The notes under the pieces: model-generated
Told to the model about the DNA's origin: nothing
What the model saw: the letters and a program-made list of their open reading frames with translations, nothing else
Databases searched by the model: none
Part shown: piece after piece, positions 55,242-64,000 of the stretch
How positions within the stretch are numbered: the first letter of the stretch is position 1
Layout: every line of letters starts with the position of its first letter
NCBI GenBank assembly: GCA_902604005.1
Contig: CACKXH010000003.1
Location: 1-64,000 of the forward strand
DNA length: 64,000 nt
Source of the DNA: an uncultured Pelagibacteraceae bacterium
Lineage (GTDB): Bacteria; Pseudomonadota; Alphaproteobacteria; Pelagibacterales; Pelagibacteraceae
Direction: 5' to 3'
Translations under genes and position numbers: made by a program

Positions 55242-56065
55242 TAATTCTTAATTAAGTTATCTATATCTGAAAGTTGTTTTAATAAATCTTCTAATTTGTC
55301 TAATGGAATCATGTTTGGACCATCAGATGGTGCATTATCAGGATCTTGGTGAGTTTCAATAAATACGCCTGCCACTCCTACTGCTACAGCGGCTCTAGCA
55401 AGATGCTCTACAAATTCTCTTTGACCTCCACTTTTTTCTCCAAGACCTCCTGGCTGTTGAACTGAATGAGTGGCATCAAAAATAACTGGGTAACCGTTTT
55501 TAGCCATAATTGGTAATGATCTCATATCGGATACTAGAGTATTATACCCAAAACTCGCACCTCTTTCTGTCACCAATATATTTTTATTTCCTGAGTCTGA
55601 AATTTTTTTTGTAACATTAACCATATCCCATGGAGCTAAAAACTGTCCTTTTTTCACATTGATAATTTTGTTAGTTTTAGCAGCAGCAATTAATAAATCT
55701 GTTTGTCTACAAAGAAAAGCTGGAATTTGAAGTATATCTGCATGTTTACTAACAATTGAACATTGTTCAATATTATGAATGTCAGTTAAGATTGGTACTT
55801 TCAATTCTTTCTTAATTTTATCAAATATAGGAAGTGATATCTCTAAGCCTGCTCCTCTTTTGCCTTTAAGACTTGTTCTATTAGCTTTATCAAATGATGT
55901 TTTATAAATAAAACCAAGGTTAAATTTCTTTGTGATTTCTTGGATTTTTCCTGCCATATCCATTGCATGTTGTTCTGTTTCTAATTGGCAAGGACCTGCA
56001 ATAATACAAATCTTGTTATCATTTGAGATTTCAATATTTCCACAATTAACTTTTAAACTATTCAT
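55241..56065 (-). CDS. kdsA: 3-deoxy-D-manno-octulosonate 8-phosphate synthase
   Basis: KdsA condenses phosphoenolpyruvate with arabinose 5-phosphate to make KDO-8-phosphate for lipopolysaccharide. At 274 residues, motifs include IAGPCQLE near 22, [12 protein letters not shown] near 55, [15 protein letters not shown] near 165 and [12 protein letters not shown] near 193. It confirms a KDO-containing outer membrane. It sits between pyrG (4-base overlap) and eno, whose product is its substrate. Confidence 0.97.
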   Translation of the reverse strand: MNSLKVNCGNIEISNDNKICIIAGPCQLETEQHAMDMAGKIQEITKKFNLGFIYKTSFDKANRTSLKGKRGAGLEISLPIFDKIKKELKVPILTDIHNIEQCSIVSKHADILQIPAFLCRQTDLLIAAAKTNKIINVKKGQFLAPWDMVNVTKKISDSGNKNILVTERGASFGYNTLVSDMRSLPIMAKNGYPVIFDATHSVQQPGGLGEKSGGQREFVEHLARAAVAVGVAGVFIETHQDPDNAPSDGPNMIPLDKLEDLLKQLSDIDNLIKN

Positions 56066-57678
56066 TTATGATTTTTTGATGCCTTGATAAATGATGAGAA
56101 TAATGGATGAGGAGCCAAAGGTCTAGATTTAAATTCAGGATGAAATTGAACACCAATAAACCAAGGGTGATTTTTAAGCTCAATTATTTCGGGCAATTTA
56201 TTATCTGGTGACATTCCTGAAAAAATTAACCCTTTTTTTTCAAATTGATTTTTAAGATTATTATTAACTTCATATCTATGTCTATGTCTTTCTTTTATAG
56301 ATCTTGATTTATAGATCCTATTTATGGCAGAATTATTTCTCAATTTAGCTTCATATAAGCCTAATCTCATTGTTCCACCTAGGTTTTTATCTGTTCCTTT
56401 AATTATTCTTCCATTTTTGTCCCATTCATTAATTAAGCCTATAACTGGATAGCATTTTTTATCTAATTCACTTGATCCAGCTTTTTTAATTTTTAATTTA
56501 TTTCTTGCAAATTCAACAATAGCCATCTGCATTCCAAAACAAATACCAAGAAAAGGTATCTTATTTTCTCTAGCATATTTAATTGCTGAGATCTTACCTT
56601 CTGTGCCTCTTTTACCAAAACCACCTGGTATTAATAATCCTGAAATATTTTTAAGTCTTTTTTTAATTTCACTTTTTTTCAAATGATCAGATTCTATTCT
56701 AATTAAATTAACTTTTACTTTATTAGAAATCCCTCCATGTATTAAGGCTTCGTCCAAGGATTTATAGGCATCTTTTAAATTTACATATTTGCCAATAATT
56801 GCAATGTTTACAGATTTTTTTGTATTTAAAACTATTTTAGTTATTTTTTTCCATGGGCTTAAATTTGCTCTTTTTTTAGATTTAATTTTAAAATATTTTA
56901 AAACTTGTTTATCAAGCTTTTGATTAAAAAAACTTATGGGAGCTTCATAAATAGTTCTTACATCTACAGTTTCAATTACATTATCAATAGGAACATTACA
57001 AAATAAAGATATTTTCTTTCTTTGGTCTAGTGGAATTGATTGTTGAGATCTACAAATAATTATATCTGGCTGAATACCAATACTTCTTAACTCCTTAACA
57101 GAATGTTGAGTTGGTTTAGTTTTTATTTCATCTGATGATTTTAAAAAAGGAACAAAGGTTAAATGAATAAATAAGGTTTTTGATTTACCATGTTCGTTTG
57201 AAAATTGCCTTATGGCCTCAACAAATGGTAAACTTTCAATATCTCCAACTGTACCACCAATTTCACATATTACAAAATCTTCATTTGTAATATCTTTTTT
57301 AATAAATTCTTTTATACGATTTGTTATATGAGGAATAACCTGAACTGTCTTACCAAGATATCCTCCTTTTCTTTCCCTTTTAATTACATCGCTATAAATA
57401 CGACCAGTCGTGATATTATCTGATTGTTTACATGACAAATTTGTAAATCTTTCATAATGGCCTAAATCTAAATCAGTTTCAGCACCATCATCAGTTACAA
57501 AAACCTCTCCATGTTGAAATGGACTCATTGTTCCAGGATCGACATTTAAATAAGGGTCCATTTTTCTTAATCTGACTTTATACCCTTGAGATTTTAATAA
57601 ATACGCTAGCGAAGCTGAAGAGAGACCTTTGCCTAAAGATGAAACCACGCCGCCCGTGACAAAAATATATCGCGCCAT
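56062..57678 (-). CDS. pyrG: CTP synthase
   Basis: Makes CTP from UTP with glutamine. The 538-residue protein has the synthetase domain (1-266, starting [20 protein letters not shown]) and a class I glutamine amidotransferase domain (about 290-535) with the nucleophile Cys in [11 protein letters not shown], and [11 protein letters not shown] near 515. It lies 40 bases after secG and overlaps kdsA by 4. Confidence 0.98.
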   Translation of the reverse strand: MARYIFVTGGVVSSLGKGLSSASLAYLLKSQGYKVRLRKMDPYLNVDPGTMSPFQHGEVFVTDDGAETDLDLGHYERFTNLSCKQSDNITTGRIYSDVIKRERKGGYLGKTVQVIPHITNRIKEFIKKDITNEDFVICEIGGTVGDIESLPFVEAIRQFSNEHGKSKTLFIHLTFVPFLKSSDEIKTKPTQHSVKELRSIGIQPDIIICRSQQSIPLDQRKKISLFCNVPIDNVIETVDVRTIYEAPISFFNQKLDKQVLKYFKIKSKKRANLSPWKKITKIVLNTKKSVNIAIIGKYVNLKDAYKSLDEALIHGGISNKVKVNLIRIESDHLKKSEIKKRLKNISGLLIPGGFGKRGTEGKISAIKYARENKIPFLGICFGMQMAIVEFARNKLKIKKAGSSELDKKCYPVIGLINEWDKNGRIIKGTDKNLGGTMRLGLYEAKLRNNSAINRIYKSRSIKERHRHRYEVNNNLKNQFEKKGLIFSGMSPDNKLPEIIELKNHPWFIGVQFHPEFKSRPLAPHPLFSSFIKASKNHK

Positions 57679-57718
57679 GGAAGTATCTTATAGCGAAAAA
57701 AAAAGTAATTGAAAAGTA

Positions 57719-58021
57719 TTAATTGTTATTTTCTGGAATTGCCGGTGTGTCCTCTGTTTTTTCATCAACTGTATCTAAAACTGAGGAGGTAGGAGCCAAA
57801 TCACCTCTAGAAACTATTGTTAAAGCTAAGCTACATACAATGAAAAGGGTAGCTACTATAGCTGTAGCTTTTGTCATAAAATTTCCAGCTGTTCTTGAAA
57901 ACATGAAATTCTCTTGAGAAACACCGATTCCAAGAGCACCACCCTCTGATTTTTGCATTAAAACTAGTAAAACGAGAATGATAGCAAATATGATGTTTAA
58001 GACTAATAATATATTTTCCAT
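57719..58021 (-). CDS. secG: preprotein translocase subunit SecG
   Basis: A 100-residue two-pass SecYEG subunit. Membrane segments lie at about 5-22 and 50-70, with the diagnostic VLLVLMQKSEGGALGIG between, and the tail is acidic. tpiA upstream and pyrG downstream give the usual tpiA-secG-pyrG order. Confidence 0.95.
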   Translation of the reverse strand: MENILLVLNIIFAIILVLLVLMQKSEGGALGIGVSQENFMFSRTAGNFMTKATAIVATLFIVCSLALTIVSRGDLAPTSSVLDTVDEKTEDTPAIPENNN

Positions 58022-58026
58022 GATGG

Positions 58027-58764
58027 TTAATTATATGTTTTTTTAATTATATCAATAAATTTTTTTGGATCTTGAGATGCGCCGCCTATTAAAAAACCAT
58101 CAATATTATTAATAGATTTCAACTCACTAATATTTTTAGAATTTACAGAACCTCCATAAAGAATTTTTGAATTTCTATTTTTTTTTTTTATAAAATTAAT
58201 TATTTCAGATAATTCGTTTGATTTTGGAATTAAACCAGTACCTATAGACCAAACAGGCTCATATGCTATTATAATCTTTTTCTTGTCTCTAATCTTACTA
58301 AGTCCTAATTGTATTTGTTTAGTCAAAATTTTTTTAGTAATTTTTTTTCTCTTTTCATTTAATGTTTCACCAATACAAAAAATTATACTTAGATTTGACT
58401 TTAAAGCTGTCTTAATCTTTAGATTTATAATTTTGTTTGTCTCGCCTGCAGCCCTATTTTCTGAGTGGCCAATTATTACATATTTAGCGCCAACGCTTTT
58501 TAACATCGAAGGATTTATTGAGCCAGTAAAAGCACCATAAGATTCTTGCTCATGACAATTTTGTGCTCCGACTTCTATAGAAGTCAATTTTAATTTTTTT
58601 GTCATTGGACGAATTAGAGTACTAGGAGGACAATAAATTATCTTAGCAAATCTATTTTTTTTAAAGGTTTTAAAAAATTTAATCACCTTATGTAGTGAAT
58701 TTAGTGAATTTAAACCCCCAAACATTTTCCAATTAGCAATAAAATACATATATTTATTTGTCAT
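58027..58764 (-). CDS. tpiA: triosephosphate isomerase
   Basis: Interconverts glyceraldehyde 3-phosphate and dihydroxyacetone phosphate. The 245-residue TIM barrel has FIANWKMFGG near the start (catalytic Lys), IIGHSENRA near 95 (catalytic His), AYEPVWSIGTG near 165 (catalytic Glu) and LYGGSVN near 205. It is first of tpiA-secG-pyrG-kdsA-eno-ftsB-lipA and divergent from the PpiD-like gene across 56 bases. Confidence 0.97.
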   Translation of the reverse strand: MTNKYMYFIANWKMFGGLNSLNSLHKVIKFFKTFKKNRFAKIIYCPPSTLIRPMTKKLKLTSIEVGAQNCHEQESYGAFTGSINPSMLKSVGAKYVIIGHSENRAAGETNKIINLKIKTALKSNLSIIFCIGETLNEKRKKITKKILTKQIQLGLSKIRDKKKIIIAYEPVWSIGTGLIPKSNELSEIINFIKKKNRNSKILYGGSVNSKNISELKSINNIDGFLIGGASQDPKKFIDIIKKTYN

Positions 58765-58820
58765 CTACTAAAATTTAATCTATAGGTTTGCTTTTTATAG
58801 TTCAATAAATTTATAGAGTA

Positions 58821-60233
58821 ATGATAAGTAGTTTTAGAAATTTTGCCAAAACTAAATTTGCAGGGTTATTGGTATTTATCATGATTATCCCATTTGTTTT
58901 TTGGGGTATGGGGAGTATGTTTAGTAGCGGTAATACTAACAACATAGCAAAAATTAATAAAACAAATATTTCTACTCAAGAATTTATAGATTACCTTAAT
59001 AACTCTGGTATTCAACAAAAAGCAATTAAAGAAAATTTAAATAATAATATTATTGAAGAATTATTATCAGGTTTAATTTCTACAACTTTACTTGAATTAG
59101 AAGTAAAAGATTACGATCTAATAATCTCTGAAAATACATTATTAAAAATTATAAAAAATAATAAGAATTTTTTTGATGAAAATGGAAAATTCCAAAGAAT
59201 TAAATATGAAAAATTTTTACTTGAAAACAATCAATCAGCTCCAGCATTTGAATTAAGATTAAGAGGTCGTGAATTACAAAAAAATTTATTTGACTATATA
59301 GGTGCAGGTACAGTTACTCCTAATTTTTTAATTAAAAAATTGTATGAAGAGGAAAATAAGAAACTTGAAATTGAATTTATTAATTTACAAAATTTTTACA
59401 AAAAAAAAGAGTCAATTACTAAAAATGATTTAGAGAGTTTTTTGGAAGAAAATAAAGACCAACTTAAAATGGAATATCTAGATTTTAGCTATTCAATTAT
59501 AAATCCAATGAATTTAATAGGTATTGATGAGTTTAATCAATCATTTTTTGATAAAATAGATCAAATAGAAATTGATATATCAAATGATATTAAATTTGAG
59601 ACTATTATTACTAATTTAGATATCGAGTCAAAAGGTGTAAGTAATTTTAAAATTTCGTCAGACAGTAGTGAAATTGAAAAAAAAATCTTTGAATTAAGAA
59701 ATAATGAATTTGATTTATTTGAGATCGACAACAACTATATTCTTTATAATATAAAAAATATTCAAGAAAGAGAGCCAGATTTAAATGACATTCAAACAAA
59801 ACAAGAAATTATTGAACTAGTAAATCAAAAAAATAAATTTGATTATAATAGAAAGTTATTGGATAAAATTAGAAATAAAGAATTCAATAACAGTGATTTT
59901 TTAAAAATGGGCGATAATAAAATTCAAAATGTGCAATTAAATTCTATTAAAGATAATAAAAAATTTGAAATTAATGCTGTTGAAGTTTTATATTCTTTAC
60001 CACTAAATTCTTTTACATTAATTAATGACGATAAGAATAATATTTATCTTGCAAAAGTTAAAAATTTTAAAAAAAACGTTCTCGATAAAGAAAAATTAGA
60101 TGAATATAAGAAGAAACAAAATTCTAATATTAAAAATAATATGTTAAAGTCGTATGATTTATTTTTAAATAATAAATACAATGTAATTTTAAATCAAAAA
60201 ACAATCGAACGAGTTAAAAATTTCTTTCAATGA
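58821..60233 (+). CDS. PpiD/SurA-like periplasmic folding factor
   Basis: A 470-residue membrane-anchored protein resembling the SurA-N/PpiD family: start RNFAKTKFAGLLVFIMIIPFVFWGMGSMF (one membrane segment at about 14-30), a helical SurA-N-like region from about 40 to 200, and divergent later parts. I cannot see a clear parvulin domain, so isomerase activity is uncertain. In many Alphaproteobacteria this gene sits between tpiA and trpE, as here. TTGCTT, 17 bases and TTATAG lie just upstream and would give a start almost at the ATG. It overlaps trpE by 4 bases. Confidence 0.85.
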   Translation: MISSFRNFAKTKFAGLLVFIMIIPFVFWGMGSMFSSGNTNNIAKINKTNISTQEFIDYLNNSGIQQKAIKENLNNNIIEELLSGLISTTLLELEVKDYDLIISENTLLKIIKNNKNFFDENGKFQRIKYEKFLLENNQSAPAFELRLRGRELQKNLFDYIGAGTVTPNFLIKKLYEEENKKLEIEFINLQNFYKKKESITKNDLESFLEENKDQLKMEYLDFSYSIINPMNLIGIDEFNQSFFDKIDQIEIDISNDIKFETIITNLDIESKGVSNFKISSDSSEIEKKIFELRNNEFDLFEIDNNYILYNIKNIQEREPDLNDIQTKQEIIELVNQKNKFDYNRKLLDKIRNKEFNNSDFLKMGDNKIQNVQLNSIKDNKKFEINAVEVLYSLPLNSFTLINDDKNNIYLAKVKNFKKNVLDKEKLDEYKKKQNSNIKNNMLKSYDLFLNNKYNVILNQKTIERVKNFFQ

Positions 60234-61693
60234 TAATTAATCGAAGCTTCAAAGAATTTAAGTTTCGACACAGAAGCAAAAAAAATCAAATAATTTATAC
60301 TTCCAAAAAAATCAAAAATGATGATGAAGTAATAAATTTAATAAATAATTTTCTAACTGAAAAAAATAGTTTTATTTTTGAATCTGTGGAAAAAGGAAAA
60401 ATTAAAGGTAGGTATACTATCTTTGGTAAAAACCCCGATAAAATTTGGGAATTTAACAATAATAGCTCCTATTTAATTAAAAATAGTAGAAAAATAAAAT
60501 TAAAAGATAAGCCTCAAAAATTAATTGAAAATATTATAGAAGAATTCAAATTCAAAATTCCTTCAAATTTACCTCCTATATCATCTTTAATTTCTGGATA
60601 TTTTTCTTACGATTCAATTAGATATATAGAAAATATTCCAAATAATTGTAAAGATGATATCAAAGTTCCTGATGTAAGACTATTGAGGCCAAGAACTTTG
60701 ATAATTCACGACAATTTGAAAAAAAAAATTTTTTATATAATTAATATTTTTAAGGATGAAAGGATAAAGAGTTATGAAAAAAAATATTTAGAAATTAAAT
60801 CAAATTTATATACACTTTTAAATGAATCTTTAGAAAAAAATTATAAATCAAAAATATCTAATAAATTAGATAGGATAACTATAAAATCTAATACACCTAA
60901 ATCCAAATTTTTATCGATGGTTAAAAAAGCAAAAGAATACATTAAAATTGGTGACATTTTTCAAGTTGTTTTAAGTCAAAGATTTGAAGCAAAATTAATA
61001 AAAGAACCGTTAGAAATTTACAAAAAGTTAAGAGTCACCAACCCGTCGCCTTTTATGTTTTTTTTTAATTTTGAAGATTTTCAAATTATAGGAGCTAGTC
61101 CTGAAATCTTAGTAAGATTAAGAGATAATAAAATTACAGTAAGACCTATTGCTGGAACTAGACCTAGAGGAAAAACTGTAACTCAAGATAAATTTTATGA
61201 AAAAGATTTACTTAAAGATAAAAAAGAACTTTCGGAGCATTTAATGTTACTTGATTTAGGTAGAAATGATGCTGGTAAAGTATCAAAAATAAACACTATT
61301 AAAGTTACTGAAAGTTTTTCTATAGAAAGATATTCACATGTAATGCATATAGTTTCTAATGTTGTTGGAGAATATAATAAAAAATTTTCAAAATTTAAAT
61401 CGTTACTAGCTGGTTTTCCTGCTGGAACTGTTTCTGGTGCACCAAAGATTAGAGCAATGGAGATTATTGATGAATTAGAAAACACAAAAAGAAAAGTTTA
61501 CGCTGGTGGGATTGGATATTTCTCTGCTAATGGAGAGTTTGATACTTGTATAGCTCTCAGAACAGCAGTTGCAAAAAATAATAAGTTTTATGTTCAAGCT
61601 GGAGCAGGAATTGTAGCTGATAGTGTTCCGATAAAAGAATACGAAGAAACAGTTAATAAAGCTAAAGCATTAATAAATGCGTTAAAAAAATGA
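60230..61693 (+). CDS. trpE: anthranilate synthase component I
   Basis: Forms anthranilate from chorismate with ammonia from TrpG. The 487-residue protein has the C-terminal chorismate-binding domain with GDIFQVVLSQRFEA near 240, NPSPFMFFFNF near 268, IAGTRPRGKT near 307, ERYSHVMHIVSNVVG near 365, and AGFPAGTVSGAPKIRAMEII near 393-412. No leader peptide with tandem Trp codons is visible upstream, because it overlaps the preceding gene. It overlaps trpG by 4 bases. Confidence 0.96.
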   Translation: MIINRSFKEFKFRHRSKKNQIIYTSKKIKNDDEVINLINNFLTEKNSFIFESVEKGKIKGRYTIFGKNPDKIWEFNNNSSYLIKNSRKIKLKDKPQKLIENIIEEFKFKIPSNLPPISSLISGYFSYDSIRYIENIPNNCKDDIKVPDVRLLRPRTLIIHDNLKKKIFYIINIFKDERIKSYEKKYLEIKSNLYTLLNESLEKNYKSKISNKLDRITIKSNTPKSKFLSMVKKAKEYIKIGDIFQVVLSQRFEAKLIKEPLEIYKKLRVTNPSPFMFFFNFEDFQIIGASPEILVRLRDNKITVRPIAGTRPRGKTVTQDKFYEKDLLKDKKELSEHLMLLDLGRNDAGKVSKINTIKVTESFSIERYSHVMHIVSNVVGEYNKKFSKFKSLLAGFPAGTVSGAPKIRAMEIIDELENTKRKVYAGGIGYFSANGEFDTCIALRTAVAKNNKFYVQAGAGIVADSVPIKEYEETVNKAKALINALKK

Positions 61694-62262
61694 AAATAAT
61701 ATTAATAGATAATTACGATAGTTTCACTTTCAACTTATTTCATTACTTATCATCTTTAAAAATTGATGTTGATGTAATCAGAAATGATAAAATTACATCT
61801 AATGAAATTATAAAAAAAAAATACAATAGAATTGTAATTTCACCTGGACCAGGGAACCCTAATCAATCTGGTAATTGTTTAAAAATAGTCAAATCTCTAC
61901 ATAAAAAAATACCTATATTGGGCGTTTGTTTGGGTCATCAAATAATAGGTCAAGTTTTTGGTTCTAAAATAATCCAAGCAAAGAAATTAATGCACGGCAA
62001 AACAAGTAAAATTTTTTCTAAAAAGACTGGAATTTTAAAAGGTTTGCCTAAAAACTTTGAGGCAACAAGGTATCACAGTTTGATAATTGATAAAAAAACA
62101 CTATCAAAAGACCTTGAAATCACTGCAGAAACTAAGGATGGTTTAATTATGGGTATTAAACATAAAAAATATAATGTGCATGGTGTACAATTTCATCCTG
62201 AAAGTATTAAAACTAAATTGGGATTAAAAATTTTAAAAAACTTTATAAAATTTAAAATCTAA
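61690..62262 (+). CDS. trpG: anthranilate synthase component II (glutamine amidotransferase)
   Basis: Supplies ammonia to TrpE. The 190-residue class I amidotransferase shows IDNYDSFTFNLFHYL at the start, ISPGPGNP near 55, the nucleophile Cys in GVCLGHQIIGQ near 80 and the His/Glu pair in GVQFHPESIKT near 170. It shares one base with trpD. A dual role in folate synthesis (PabA) is possible since no other copy is seen here. Confidence 0.95.
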   Translation: MKIILIDNYDSFTFNLFHYLSSLKIDVDVIRNDKITSNEIIKKKYNRIVISPGPGNPNQSGNCLKIVKSLHKKIPILGVCLGHQIIGQVFGSKIIQAKKLMHGKTSKIFSKKTGILKGLPKNFEATRYHSLIIDKKTLSKDLEITAETKDGLIMGIKHKKYNVHGVQFHPESIKTKLGLKILKNFIKFKI

Positions 62263-63254
62263 TGAAACAATACATAGATAAAATAAAAAATAAACAAAAC
62301 CTTACATTTGATGAAAGTAAAGCAGCATTTGAAATATTGATGGGAGGTAAAGCCAGTGATCAAGAAATATATGATTTTTTAACACTACTATCTGCTAAAG
62401 GTGAAGCTTCTGATGAAATAGCCGGTGGTGTTTACGTTTTAAGAGATAAATCAAAGAGAGTTAATATAGATAATTGCATTGATACATGTGGTACTGGTGG
62501 AGATGGAATGAATACACTTAATATTTCAACAGCATCTGCTCTGTTATTGGCAAGTATGGGTGTCAAGGTAGCAAAACATGGAAATAAGGCAGTATCATCT
62601 AAATGTGGATCTGGTGATGTTTTGGAAGCTTTAAATATTAAAATAAATCTGGAACCTAATGAAATTGAAGATCAAATTAATAAGAATAACTTTGGTTTCA
62701 TGTTTGCACCAAATTATCATAGTACAATGCGATTTGTCGGACCAACTAGAAAAAAAATTGGAAAAAGAACTATATTTAATATGATCGGACCATTAAGCAG
62801 TCCCGCTTTAGTAAAAAAACAGGTAATCGGCGTCTTTGATAAAAACCTCTTAAATATATTTGCAAATGCTTTAAATAATCTGGATATTAAGTTTGCATGG
62901 ATTGTAAATAGTGAAGATGGTTTAGATGAAATTTCACCTTATGCAAAAACTAATATTATTCAATTAAAAGATAATAAAATTTCTGAAATTATTATTGATC
63001 CAAAAGAATTAAACATAAATGCAGATAAATTTGAAAACCTTGTTGGTGATGATGCTAAATTTAATTCAGAAAAAATGATTAATATTTTTAAAGGTGAAGA
63101 CAATGATTTTTCTAAAGCTGTGTGTTTAAATGCAGCTGCAGGATTGATAGTCAATGAAACTCATAAAAATTTTGCCGATGCATATAATAATGCAAGAGAA
63201 CATATTTTATCAAATAAAGTTATTAAACATTTAGAAAAAATTCAAAATGCCTGA
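62262..63254 (+). CDS. trpD: anthranilate phosphoribosyltransferase
   Basis: Joins anthranilate to phosphoribosyl pyrophosphate. The 330-residue protein has the glycine-rich PRPP loop DTCGTGGDGMNTLNIST near 75-91, KHGNKAVSSKCGSGDVLE near 106, and FAPNYHSTMRFVGPTRKKIG near 150 with the GRRTIFN-like KRTIFNMIGPL. It overlaps trpC by 8 bases. Confidence 0.96.
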   Translation: MKQYIDKIKNKQNLTFDESKAAFEILMGGKASDQEIYDFLTLLSAKGEASDEIAGGVYVLRDKSKRVNIDNCIDTCGTGGDGMNTLNISTASALLLASMGVKVAKHGNKAVSSKCGSGDVLEALNIKINLEPNEIEDQINKNNFGFMFAPNYHSTMRFVGPTRKKIGKRTIFNMIGPLSSPALVKKQVIGVFDKNLLNIFANALNNLDIKFAWIVNSEDGLDEISPYAKTNIIQLKDNKISEIIIDPKELNINADKFENLVGDDAKFNSEKMINIFKGEDNDFSKAVCLNAAAGLIVNETHKNFADAYNNAREHILSNKVIKHLEKIQNA

Positions 63255-64000
63255 AAATGTTCTTGATAAAATAATTAAAAAGAAGAGTGAAAAAATAGAA
63301 AATTTAAAAAAAACTATTTCACTAGACTCATTAAATGAATTAATAGGTAAAAACAAATTATTTACTAATTTTAAAGACAAAATTGAAAATAACATTAAAG
63401 AGAAAAAATTTTCAATTATTGCTGAAATTAAAAAAGCTAGTCCTTCAGCAGGAGTAATTATTAGAGATTATAATCCCGTTGAAATAGCCAAAACATATAA
63501 TTCTAATAAAGCAACTTGTTTATCAGTACTTACTGAAGAAGATTTTTTTTTAGGAAACCTTACACATATCAGCAAGATTAAACAAAAAGTTAACTTACCA
63601 ATTCTTTGTAAAGACTTTTTTGTAGATAAATTTCAGATACCCCTAGCAAAAAGTTACGGAGCTGATGCAATATTAATTATATTAGCTGGAGTTAGTGAAA
63701 GTCTTGCAAATGATTTGTATGAAGAGGCATTGAGATTAAATATGTCTGTTATTATTGAGGTTCACACTGTTGAGGAGGCTAAGCAAGCTCTAAAATTTAA
63801 AAATGCTTTGATTGGGATAAATAATAGGAATCTAAAAACTTTAAAAACTGACATAAATACAACTTTTGATATTCATGATGTATTGGTTAATCACCCTGGT
63901 CCATTAATTTCTGAAAGTGGAATTAAAACAAAAGAAGAACTTTTAGATCTCTCAAACAAAACCTCTATTAAAACTTTTTTAATTGGTGAATCACTTTTGA
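63247..64000 (+). CDS. trpC: indole-3-glycerol phosphate synthase, cut by the window end
   Basis: The fourth trp gene, open to the last base. The ATG at 63247 overlaps the trpD stop, and 251 complete codons are present. Translation shows IIAEIKKASPSAG near residue 57, PILCKDFFVD near 118, ILIILAG near 140, IGINNRNLKTL near 190 and ISESGI near 222, the phosphate- and substrate-binding strands of the TIM barrel. The visible part ends in the LIGESLL region, so only a short C-terminus is missing. Confidence 0.95.
   Translation, partial: MPENVLDKIIKKKSEKIENLKKTISLDSLNELIGKNKLFTNFKDKIENNIKEKKFSIIAEIKKASPSAGVIIRDYNPVEIAKTYNSNKATCLSVLTEEDFFLGNLTHISKIKQKVNLPILCKDFFVDKFQIPLAKSYGADAILIILAGVSESLANDLYEEALRLNMSVIIEVHTVEEAKQALKFKNALIGINNRNLKTLKTDINTTFDIHDVLVNHPGPLISESGIKTKEELLDLSNKTSIKTFLIGESLL

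Overview
The window reads as one contiguous piece of a streamlined, very AT-rich alphaproteobacterial chromosome, most likely a SAR11 / Candidatus Pelagibacter type organism (my inference; no search was run). Reasons: very low GC by eye, coding on nearly every base, start/stop overlaps of the TAATG and ATGA kind between most neighbours, almost no gap above 200 bases without an RNA gene, and classic alphaproteobacterial gene strings (yajC-secD-secF; serS-tatCBA-scpBA-nagZ-argS; ntrY-ntrX-trkA-trkH; aapJQMP; an ispDF fusion; AqpS-type aquaporin with ArsC). I see no insertion sequence, prophage, CRISPR array or rRNA.

Layout. 1-7 kb: DUF502 membrane protein, M48 metalloprotease lipoprotein, tRNA-Lys, then tgt, a periplasmic cyclophilin, coaD, gyrA and ssb on the minus strand. 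7-10.5 kb: uvrA and a PuuD-like membrane protein on the plus strand. 10.5-21.3 kb: a long minus-strand housekeeping block for protein export (secF, secD, yajC, tatC, tatB, tatA), chromosome condensation (scpB, scpA), wall recycling (nagZ), serS, argS and dgt. 21.4-29 kb: erpA-type Fe-S carrier, exonuclease III, an Ldh-family oxidoreductase, a zinc uptake regulon (znuA divergent from znuC-znuB-zur with two Zur-type operators between), a small membrane protein, arsC, an aquaglyceroporin and a divergent PiT-type permease. 29-39 kb: an SMR-like protein, phnE-phnC-phnD, an unusual XRE-HTH/nucleotidyltransferase fusion, a GDP-mannose enzyme, ilvD and valS. 38.8-44.3 kb: tRNA-Cys, tRNA-Asn, an XRE regulator, the aapJQMP amino-acid transporter and tRNA-Arg. 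44.3-50.2 kb: trkH, trkA, ntrX and a frameshifted ntrY. 50.3-64 kb: ispDF, pgpA, cinA C-terminal domain, ratA, lipA, ftsB, eno, kdsA, pyrG, secG, tpiA, a PpiD/SurA-like chaperone and trpE-G-D-C, the last cut by the window end.

How it fits together: this is core metabolism plus high-affinity uptake (amino acids, zinc, phosphonate-like compounds, potassium) with little regulation. The most unusual points are (1) the regulator-nucleotidyltransferase fusion next to phnCDE, (2) an NtrX whose GAFTGA loop and catalytic Walker B glutamate are both replaced, paired with an NtrY broken at an 8-base homopolymer, (3) the tandem Zur boxes, (4) a Tgt that has lost two of four zinc ligands, (5) a short PiT-like permease behind a long leader, and (6) paired palindromes covering the aapJ 5' leader.
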